DNA from: Ariolimax columbianus
Lineage: Eukaryota; Mollusca; Gastropoda; Stylommatophora; Arionidae
Direction: 5' to 3'
Length of the DNA: 64,000 nucleotides
Assembly: GCA_036924085.1 (NCBI GenBank)
Contig: JAVGWX010000005.1
Coordinates: 96,462,730 to 96,526,729, forward strand
Shown here one piece after another: positions 55,936 to 64,000 of the stretch. How positions within the stretch are numbered: the stretch's first letter is position 1; each line of letters starts with the position of its first letter. The notes under the pieces were generated by a model that was not told where the DNA came from, did no database searches, and was given only the letters and a program-made list of their open reading frames with translations. Position numbers and translations under genes: made by a program.

Positions 55936-56590
55936 AAGGACGATAAATTGTGACGTACCGTGTACCTTTGGCAGCTGAACATCGAAAAGAGCAGTCTGTT
56001 ACTCTCTGTCTGGGAAACAATGACAGAGTTAACAAACATTAAACCCATTTGTTGTCTGAATGTACGACCAAATATGCCTGTCTCTCCATGACGCAAAGTC
56101 ACAACAGGTCATTCATATGTGTGTTTGCTCACTCGATTGCAGGTATATAAAATGATATCTACATTCTCACGGTAGAAAAAGATCGACTGAGAGAAATGGA
56201 TGAAGATTTTTAGGAAAGTTCGAAGAGTTAATAGAGAAATTGAAACTATATCTCAAACACAATCTCGGCTGAGACTTATCAATTGTCACAGCTATCTCAA
56301 CATCAATTTGGTCACACAGCGACAAGTGATATCATTTACAATTATACCAACTATTTGTGACAGGTGCCGGACTTGATCATTATCTAAGGTACACGAGTGA
56401 AAACTAGAACCGATAACATGAAATATCAAAGAAAAGATATCAATTTCTCCAGGAGAGATCATAATTTGATAGAAGATGACACTCAAAATATGGTGAGAAC
56501 TACTTCTTGGGCTCGCCGGACTGTTACCTGGACCCACAAGGGAAGCAACGAATTTTAACACTGTAACCTGAAGGCATATTGTAAAAACCA
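55936..56590. other. Intergenic, no gene recognised
   Basis: The minus-strand ORFs here match nothing known to me. Confidence 0.5.
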
Positions 56591-56591
56591 G

Positions 56592-56812
56592 GGGAGCCGA
56601 GTAGCGCAGTGGTTAGCGAGCTGGCTTCGCATCTGAGTGGTCCTGTGTTCAAATGTATTTTTTTTTTCAGACCGCATTGGCTACATTGGGTACCGATTCA
56701 CTTAAAGAAGTTAAATCGGCGAGGAAGAGGAGATGGCTACCACACCTCCAATAGCCGAGCCTTTGAAATGTGAGATCGCTAAACACCTCACACCCCTACG
56801 GCAGTAATGCCA
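56592..56812 (+). mobile_element. SINE family B copy with snail-like tRNA head
   Basis: A-box GAGTAGCGCAGTGGTTAGCG, eroded B-box (GTGTTCAAATG), T-run, then CATTGGGTACCGATTCACTT, AATCGGCGAGGAAGAGGAGA and TGGCTACCACACCTCC, the family B core. Head very close to the one at 46984. Confidence 0.85.
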
Positions 56813-56814
56813 TG

Positions 56815-57115
56815 GGGGTCGCTGTAGTCAGAAGGTTAAGGCACTCGCCTCTCACAATTATGAACGGAAACGGTGGGCGATTGAATCCCGCAAGATTCAA
56901 GTGACCCCTGGTCTCGCGGGAGGTAAGACCAGAGTTCCTGCATCCCAAGTTACCTCCAGTCGTCTTGCCACTGATCTAAGGCAACTCAGGATAAGACTGA
57001 GATTGATGACCAGCGCATAATCGTCCTCACTACAATCCAAATACAGCGCACATCACATTATTAAGTCAAAACCGTCTGATGTTGGGGGCATCATAGCTTC
57101 GCTATGGGCAATAAT
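56815..57115 (+). mobile_element. SINE family C, full-length copy
   Basis: Head TCGCTGTAGTCAGAAGGTTA AGGCACTCGCC (A-box-like), B-box-like GGGCGATTGAATCCCGC, then GCGGGAGGTAAGACCAGAGT, AGTCGTCTTGCCACTGAT, CAAAACCGTCTGATGTTG. Inserted directly behind the family B copy. Truncated relatives at 7175-7410 and 55826-55935. Confidence 0.88.
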
Positions 57116-57249
57116 GTATGCCATGGGCTACTTGTCTATGGTAAAAGACGGCCGACGAGGGGTGGTCTTGAGGTATGGCAACCAATGTATATAGATAGGT
57201 CAATCCTCAATGGTTTGGTTTGTATTTGCTGAAGAAATATATGAGTTGG

Positions 57250-57510
57250 GAGGTGATGGTTAAATTCTCGTTCTGAATAGGAAGTCAGACATAAAACAAA
57301 ATGGTTTGGCCATCTCAGGCTAACATAACTTGATCCACTAACTCTGGACTTTTATAGCAGAGGAAGATTTGGCAACCAGGCATGAGGAAGATCATGCATT
57401 AGGTGACAAAATGGCATAACAGAAATCAAACAACAGCACGGCCTTACAACTACTGATGCAACACAGTTGCACGAAGAAATTGGATGTAAGCCTTGCGGGA
57501 CGTTTAACAG
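57250..57510 (+). mobile_element. LINE C-terminal remnant
   Basis: Frames give FYSRGRFGNQAXGRSCIRWQ-like residues and GITEIKQQHGLTTTDATQLH, reminiscent of the G(R)GRPRxRWxDxI(K)EWTGLxxxxA tail of LINEs. Eroded; a weak assignment. Confidence 0.45.
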
Positions 57511-57589
57511 CATAAGGTATCGTATAAAAACATATCATCATCTTTACATGTCCTTAGGTTGTGGTCAACAAACAATACCGCTGTTCTTA

Positions 57590-59025
57590 TTCACGATCCG
57601 GCAATTCGGAACCTATTACAGACACTATTCGTCCTGTTTATGTGCGTCAAGATGTACCAATCACTAACACGACTGGTCTTGTTTATGTGCGTCAAGTCGT
57701 ACCAATCACTAACACGATTGGTCCTATTTATGTGCGTCAAGTTGTACCAATCATTAACACGACTGGTCTTGTTTATGTGCATCAAGTTATACCAATCACT
57801 AACACGATTGGTCCTGTTTATGTGCGTCAAGTTTTACCAATCACTAACACTATTCGTCCTGTTCATGTGCGTCAAGTTGTACCAATCACTAACACGATTG
57901 GTCCTATTCCTGTGGTGTCAAGTTGTACCAATCAGTAACACGATTGGTCCTGTTCCTGTGCCGTCAAGTTGTACCAATTACTAATGCTATTCGTCCTGTT
58001 CATGTGCGTCAAGTTGTACCAATCACTAACGCTATTCGTCCTATTCCTGTTCCATCAAATTGTACCAATTACTAACGCTATTCGTCCTGTTCATGTGCCG
58101 TCAAGTTGTACCAATCACTAACACGATATGTCTTGTTCCTGTGCCGTCAAGTTGTACCAATCACTAACGCTATTCGTCCTGTTCATGTGCCGTCAAGTTG
58201 TACCAATCACTAACGCTATTCGTCCTGTTCATGTGCGTCAAGTTGTACCAATCACTAACGCTATTCGTCCTGTTCCTGTGCCATTTAGTTGTACCAATCA
58301 CTAAATCCTTTCGGCCTGTTCATGTGAGTCAAATTGTATCAATCACCAACGCTATTCGGCCTGTTCATTTGCGTCAAGTTTTATCAATCACTAACGCTAT
58401 TCGTCCTGTTCATGTGCCGTCAAGTTGTACCAATCACTAACGCTATTCGTTCTGATTATGTGCCGTCAAGTTGTACCAATCACTAACACTATTCATCATG
58501 TTCATGTGCGTCAAGTTGTACCATTAACCTACGCTATTCGTCCTGTTCATATGCGTCAAGTTTTACCAATCACTAACGCTATTCGTCCTGTTCATGTGCC
58601 GTCAAGTTGTACCAATCACTAACGCTATTCGTCCTGTTCATGTGCGTCAAGTTGTACCAATCACTAACGCTATTAGTCATGTTCATGTGTCGTCAAGTTC
58701 TACTAATCACTAATACTATTCGTCCTGTTCATGTGCGTCAAGTTCTACCAATCACCAACGCTATTCGTCCTGTTCCTGTGCCGTGAAGTTGTACCAATCA
58801 CGAACGCTATAGGTCTTGTTCCTGTGCCGTCAAGTTGTACCAATCACTAACGCTATTCGTCCTGTTCATGTGCGTCAAGTTGTACCAACCACTCAATCAC
58901 TAACGCTATTAGTCCTGTTCATGTGCCGTCAAGTTGTACCAATCACTAACGCTATTCGTCCTGTTCATGTGCCGTCAAGTTGTACCAATCACTAACGCTA
59001 TTCGTCCTGTCCATGTAGACCACGA
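57590..59025. repeat. 45/46-bp minisatellite, about 31 copies
   Basis: Unit GTCAAGTTGTACCAATCACT AACGCTATTCGTCCTGTTCA TGTGC(C). Units of 45 bp (TGTGCGTCAAG) and 46 bp (TGTGCCGTCAAG) are mixed, so frame is lost every few units; left units (57640-57900) carry AACACGATTGG/AACACGACTGG, right units AACGCTATTCG. Confidence 0.95.
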
Positions 59026-59278
59026 CCAATGCTAGTTGTTTGATGTTTGCTATTTGTATGTGCATTCAAGTTATGACCAACCACCAAAGCTACATACCTG
59101 TTCGATGAGAGGCAACGTCAGCCACTTGACGTCTCTTCATGGCACAAATGAGCGAGGACAAAATAAAGTCAAGTAAGCTTTCTTGATCAGCACGTATTCT
59201 TTTCGAGGAATATCTTCTATGTTTCAATTTTTTCCTAGAATTGCTCATGTCACCTTTGCTTTCCAGATGTCAAATTGT

Positions 59279-60216
59279 TGTTGTTGTTGTTTAATGCCCC
59301 CAATTTGTAAGTTTGTGTGCGCCCTGAAAAGGACGTTAAGTGACGGGTTGTAGTAACTTTTCTCACATCCCTAGCATGCTGATGAAAGTGGACTGCGGTC
59401 CTCTAGGCGGTTGTGCTATGCTTGAATTCATCTGCACGGCGCTCACTACTATGGGGATCACATCGATTCATATCTCGTCAGCCAGGCTGCCTTGAAATAT
59501 AGTGTTTTCAGGGAACATTACATGGAAGAGAGATTGTGGTCTTGGTCAGTGTATTGTACCTAGCCCTGACAAAATGCCCTGGTCAGTGTATTGTACCTAG
59601 CCTTGACACAATGTCCTTGTCAGTATGTTGAACCTAACCCTGACACAATGTCCTGGTCATTATGTTGTGCCTGACCCTGACACAATGTCCTAGTCAGTAT
59701 GTTGAACCAAACCCTGACACAATGCTCTAGTCAGTATGTTGAACCTAACCCTGACACAATGTCCTAGTCAGTATGCTGTACCTAACCCTGACACAATGCC
59801 CTAGTCAGTATGTTGTACTTAACCTTCACACAATGTCCTAGTCAGTATGTTGAACCAAACCCTGACACAATGTCCTAGTCAGTATGTTGTACCTAACCCT
59901 GACACAATGTCCTAGTCAGTATGTTGAACCTAACCCTGAAACAATGCCCTAGTCAGTATGTTGTACCTAACCCTAACACAATGTCCTGGTCAGTATGTTG
60001 TACATAACCCTGACACAATGTCCTGGTCAGTATGCTGTACCTAAACCCTAACACAATGTCCTGGTCAGTATGTTGTACCTAACCCTGACGCAATGTCCTG
60101 GTCAGTATGTCGTACCCAACCCTGACACAATGTCCTGGTCAGTATGCTGTACCTAACCCTAACACAATGTCCTGGACAGTATGTTGTTCCTGACCGGACC
60201 AGCGTCTTGGTTCCCC
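59279..60216 (-). mobile_element. Minisatellite-bearing retroposon, copy 2, with 12-bp target-site duplication
   Basis: Exact duplication ATGTCAAATTGT at 59267-59278 and 60217-60228. Read on the minus strand: a short head (GGGGAACCAAGACGCTGGTC), then about 17-18 units of 37 bp (60195-59545), a unique body of about 250 bp (59545-59295) and a (CAA)n tail abutting the duplication. The body is collinear with copy 1 at 9146-9415. No tRNA boxes or open frame were found, so it is non-autonomous; the (CAA)n tail suggests mobilisation by a LINE whose 3' end it shares. Confidence 0.88.
59545..60195. repeat. 37-bp array inside retroposon copy 2
   Basis: Units CCTAACCCTGACACAATGTC CTAGTCAGTATGTTGTA, 17-18 copies; variants GTTGAACCTAA/GTTGAACCAAA and TGTACC alternate in the middle of the array. 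Confidence 0.95.
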
Positions 60217-60228
60217 ATGTCAAATTGT

Positions 60229-60800
60229 ATTAATTTCTCATATTATTTAACCACGGAGAATGAGCGAAGATTACCACTTTTTGAACTTCTATTTTCGTTA
60301 TATGTTCACAATGGGCATTCCACGGCATTTCGCTGCGCTTCTGTAGCTAATGACCTACGATCTTAACATTCTTGTTGTTCGAGTATATGTGTGTGTGTTT
60401 TTTTAAATTTAACCGTTTCTTGCTTATTATGTGTTTGTTTGTTGTTTGTCTAGTACCTTTTATGCACATCCATTATTATTTATCTCGCAAATGCTAACCT
60501 CTCAACTTGTATTTTCCTCTTCTTGTCTCAATTTGCTATATAAAGAATAGTGTATCCTCATTCCAGGAGGTCTGTATCAAGAAAGTGCTTACTTTCGTGT
60601 GCTATTACAGTAGCGGTTCTGTAGCAATTTATTTGACATTGCCATTCGAATGTTAAGGTCAGGTGAATGACCCTCACGGCTGTGTGCTGTGAATGCTGGT
60701 CTCCATTTACCACGTTTTCACAGTTTTTAAATTGAGATGCCCAGTTCTCTAACTCGCATTCCCTAACTTGCCTTGGCTTAACAAACTGTACGTCACGTAC
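60229..60800. other. Intergenic, no gene recognised
   Basis: No coding or repeat match. Confidence 0.5.
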
Positions 60801-60905
60801 GTATTAACAACTGAGTTGACTAGAGCGTGTTAAGATAAGCTATTTACCTGGTACCTTAGCCGTGAGAATCAAGCGCTCTGCCACATGGGCGCTAGAATGT
60901 TCAAA
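60790..60905 (-). mobile_element. SINE family B fragment, inverse
   Basis: Minus-strand head TCTAGCGCCCATGTGGCAGA GCGC, decayed B-box, then ACACGCTCTAGTCAACTCAG, matching the junction CACGTTCTAGTCAACCAAGC of the 14.2-kb copy. Confidence 0.7.
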
Positions 60906-61024
60906 ACTCTTTCCGGTTGACATTTGCGACATGCTTGGAATGCAAGAACTAACCTGATCTTTCTTCCATGGGACACTCGCAGTACGTGTAGGGGGTATTG
61001 AGTGGCTTCACATACTCTAGCAGG

Positions 61025-62045
61025 CAATTGTTGGTGGTGTTGTTACTAAATTGTTGTTACTGGAGTTGTTATTATATTGTTGCTCTATGTGTTGTTCCAT
61101 TTTTGTTGTTGGTGTTTTTAGTGTTTTATTGTTTTTCTTCGTGTTGTTAAGTTGTTATTGGTGGAGTTGTTATATTGTTATTATTGGAGATATAAAGTTG
61201 CTGCTATATTCTGTTGTTCTTTGTGTTGTTATAATGTTGTTGTTCATGGTGTTGGTGTTATATTGCTGCTATTCTGTAGTTTTGCTATGTTATTGTAGTT
61301 TTTATTGTTGTTATATTGTTGCTGTTGAAGCTGCTGGTGATTTTAAATTGTTGTTCGTGTTTTTAAATTGTTGTTGTTCTTGGTGATGGGATGTTGTTTT
61401 TGTTGTTATAGTTTGGTTGTCCTTGTTTTATATCGATGCTGTTTCTATTGTTGTTATGTTGTTGTTATTTGTGTTGTAGTTCTATTGATGTTTTTTGCTG
61501 TTATCTTGTTGCTGTTCTTGATTTTGCTATATTGGTTTTCTTATTGTTGTTACAATGGTCCTGATCTAGGTTTATTATACTATTGTTTTTGATGCTGTTG
61601 TTTTGGTGTTGTTGTTATTGTGGTCAGTTTCTGTGTTGTCTTTGGAGGTATTAGGTTGATGAATTTATATTGCTTTTCGTCCTGTTGTTAAATATTGCTA
61701 TTTTTGTGTTATCGACAAAATGAGGCAGTTGGTGTTGTTGTGATATTTGTGTTGTTATATTGTTGTTGTTTTTTATATTGTTAGGTCTCTTCGTGCTATT
61801 TTATAACTGTTGTTGATGTTGTTGAATTTTGGTTAAATTTGTATTGTATTTGTTGTTGTTATTTTTTTAATAGTGTTGTTGTTGTTGTTATGGTGTTGTT
61901 GCTCTGATTGTGAAATTTGTATTTTTCGTGTCATTATTAAATTGCTGTTGATCGTGTTGTTGTTATATTGTTGTTAGTGTTTTTTTTGGTTGTTATATTG
62001 CTTTTGTTGGTGTTGTAATATTTTCGTTATTCTAGGCGTTGTTAT
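61025..62045. repeat. TTG-rich low-complexity kilobase
   Basis: About 1 kb of interrupted GTTGTTGTTATATTGTTGTT without stable unit. ORFs rich in Cys, Leu, Val and Phe are artefacts of triplet bias. Confidence 0.9.
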
Positions 62046-62069
62046 ACTGTAGTTCTCCTGGCTCTAGTG

Positions 62070-62460
62070 CAATGTGTATGTGTGTATGTGTATGTGTTTG
62101 TGTGTATGTATGTATGTATGTATGATGCAAGTATGTATTTATTTATGTATGTATGTATGTATGCATGCATGCATGTATGTATGTATGTATGTATGTATGT
62201 ATGTATGTATGTATGTATGTATGTATGTGTGTGTGTGTATGTGTGTGTGTGAATGTATGTATGTATGTGTGTATGTACGTACGTATGCATGTATGTATGT
62301 ATGTATATATGTATTATATATGTATGTATGAATGTATGTATGTATATATGTATTATGTATTTAAAGTACGTACGTACGTATGACTGTAAGTACATACGTA
62401 TATAAGTATGTATGTATGTATGTATATAAGTATGAGAGTATGTATGTGTGCATATACATG
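62070..62460. repeat. (GTAT)n microsatellite
   Basis: Nearly pure TATG tetramers at 62140-62226 with GCATGCATGCATG, GTGTGTGTGTATG and TACGTACGTACG interruptions. Confidence 0.97.
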
Positions 62461-62689
62461 AGCTTGAAGTATGTAAGTGAGTATATATCTACATGTATTG
62501 TTGTCTATTAGTCAAGTTGTGTGGAAGTGTTTCTACATGTATGTGGATTTCTAAATGTGTATCATAATGTCTGTATATCTATATGTCTGTCTGTCTATTT
62601 AACTGTCTATCTGCCTACGTGCCTACCCAGTCTGTCTGTTTGTAAGTTCATAAACTGATAAACAATGTAACTCAAACATCGCGTCTGAT

Positions 62690-63055
62690 CCAATTTCTTC
62701 TTCTTCTTCTTCGTTCATCGTTTCCGGTTTCTCTTACAAAGGACACCGTTCTCTGTAAAGCTGGTTTATCATCATACATCTTTTGTCTCATATGTGTCTC
62801 ACGAGACCAGTATTGTTCTCTCTTTTGCTGCATGAGCATGCAGCTTTGTATGATGTGTTCCGTGGTTATGGTATGCTCCCCACACGGAGACGTCATCTGT
62901 CCCATTCCTCATTTTCTTGTAACGATGACCTTGAGTCTGTAATGCCCAGTTCTCAGTCTGAAGATGATGACTTGCTGTTCGCTAGTTATGTTAAAGAAGC
63001 TATTTCCTTTTCCGAACATCGAGGATGTTGATCAGCCCATTTAAACAATCCCGTT
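62690..63055 (-). mobile_element. I/jockey-like LINE 3' end fragment
   Basis: Minus-strand frames read EQQVIIFRLRTGHYRLKV (near 62985-62935), a stop, then CGEHTITTEHIIQSCMLMQQ (near 62880-62825), KREQYWSRETHMRQKMYDDK and PALQRTVSFVRETG, ending in (GAA)n (62697-62714). Same layout as the end of the 41.2-44.3 kb LINE (QVVVFRLRTGHNRLRYHL...CPCGTGKMTAEHLL) but clearly a different subfamily. Confidence 0.88.
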
Positions 63056-63485
63056 TACTGAGCCTTGGACAAAAGATGTTTGAACAACGTCCTATTTGAA
63101 TTCTTATTTTCTCTCTAGACATATTTCGCATCGTTGTTTTGGTTATATGATTGTGTCACTTGTCAAAAGTAAAACAAACTGGAGAAACTTGAAAAAGTAC
63201 GTAAAGAGTTAATGCTTGCTAGGGTTAGGCTATGATCAAATGTGGCTGTTGACTTGTGTGAGGAAGTTGGGGAAAGGAAGGAGAGACAGAGGTCAGGCAA
63301 GATGTGGATGTTCTTCTTATAAAATCTCCATTGTTCCAAAAAAATATTCTTATTTGGTATTTAATTTAATTTTCTCTTGCATTGCCTTTCTTTTTGTCGT
63401 CACTTTATATCTGCAGTTTTTGTCTAGCAGTCTATTTCTCGGTCTTATCTTATTCACAGTATTTTTTCAACAGTTTTACTTTCTC
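63056..63485. other. Intergenic, no gene recognised
   Basis: No coding match. Confidence 0.5.
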
Positions 63486-63489
63486 TGTA

Positions 63490-63830
63490 ATAACTTAAAT
63501 TATATCTCTATCATTTTCTTACCGTCTCTCTCATAACTACATTGTCTTTCAGGAACTTTCTTGCCTTCTCTGCCATAACTACATTGTCTCTCTAGCCTTA
63601 TCTTACCTTCTCTGTCATAACAATATTGTCTCTCTAACCTTATCTTACCTTCTCTGCCATAACTAAATTGTCTCTCTAACCCTATCTTACTTTCTCTATC
63701 ATAACCACATTGTCTCTCTAGCACTTTCTTTCTCCATTTTATCGTAACTTTATTGTCTCTATAATACTTGTTTCCTTGTCTTACCATTAAAACATTATCT
63801 TTCTAGCACTTTCATCCCTGTTTTATGAAA
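63490..63830. repeat. 42-bp minisatellite, about eight copies
   Basis: Units with CTCTCTAACCTTATCTTACC and TTCTCTGCCATAACTACATTGT; outer units are degenerate. Minus-strand ORF (Arg/Glu/Tyr-rich) is an artefact. Confidence 0.9.
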
Positions 63831-64000
63831 AACTACTTTGGTTTTCTTGCTGTCATTGGCATTAGCTGGCTAATATATACAGCAATGTCGTTGTTTGTCA
63901 ACGTTTGTCAAGTCCATCTATGTCTATGCCCAACACAAAAACATCTGACAGCTTGAAACATACAGTTCAGACAGCATGAAACATTTACATCAGACAATAT

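Noticed and set aside
15968..57115. tRNA genes at SINE heads
   Set aside because: The A- and B-box-like pairs are followed by SINE bodies, cloverleaf pairing is poor, and copies are diverged; no genuine tRNA gene could be supported.
57559..58622. ORFs of up to 141 codons with regular peptide repeats
   Set aside because: Products of the 45/46-bp minisatellite; mixed unit lengths break every frame after a few units.
57590..59025. CRISPR-like regularly spaced repeats
   Set aside because: Whole units are repeated without unique spacers, and the sequence is eukaryotic. The same holds for all other arrays in the window.
61051..61592. Cys/Leu/Val-rich ORFs as membrane proteins
   Set aside because: They arise from a kilobase of TTG/TTA-rich low-complexity DNA.
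62042..62395. Tyr/Ile/His/Thr-rich and Met/Tyr/Val/Cys-rich ORFs
   Set aside because: Both strands of a (GTAT)n microsatellite.

Overview
This is animal nuclear DNA, not bacterial. Exons are bounded by GT-AG introns of 2.6-4.7 kb, gene density is very low, and most of the window is transposable-element debris and tandem repeats. The transposon mix (mariner elements, several LINE lineages including an RNase H-bearing I/jockey-like type, tRNA-headed SINEs) together with dozens of minisatellites fits an invertebrate, most plausibly a mollusc or other lophotrochozoan. The species call is an inference. I see no prokaryotic operon, CRISPR array or genuine tRNA/rRNA gene.

The one clear host gene lies on the + strand from 3519 to 23168. 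Six consecutive exons with compatible splice phases (3519-3638, 6930-7125, 11778-11892, 14472-14609, 17727-19209, 23056-23168) encode the last 721 residues of a cationic-amino-acid-transporter-like SLC7 protein. Its first exon(s), with the start codon and first membrane helix, are not visible here. Its introns carry two mariner elements, LINE and SINE pieces, and minisatellites. One minisatellite starts exactly at a splice donor and repeats the donor motif.

From 23.2 kb to the end there is almost no host coding sequence. Two host exon candidates are a minus-strand terminal exon at 40114-40336 (small Gly/Leu/Ser-rich protein, with a downstream AATAAA) and a weaker + strand exon at 32805-33089. 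The rest is transposons: LINE pieces at 27.0-28.0, 29.4-29.9, 35.1-35.4, 41.2-44.3, 49.8-53.0, 57.3-57.5 and 62.7-63.0 kb, at least three SINE families, and a retroposon present twice (9.15-9.64 and 59.28-60.22 kb) that carries a variable 37-bp minisatellite, a (CAA)n-type tail and 10-12 bp target-site duplications.

The most striking theme is tandem amplification inside transposon coding regions: 19 bp in an RNase H region (2.25 kb), 48 bp in a mariner transposase (12.66-13.55 kb), 60 bp x5 in one LINE (27.66 kb) and 60 bp x33 in another LINE (50.55-52.54 kb, with nested 540-bp and 300-bp higher-order periods). Long ORFs over these arrays follow from unit lengths divisible by three and are not host genes.
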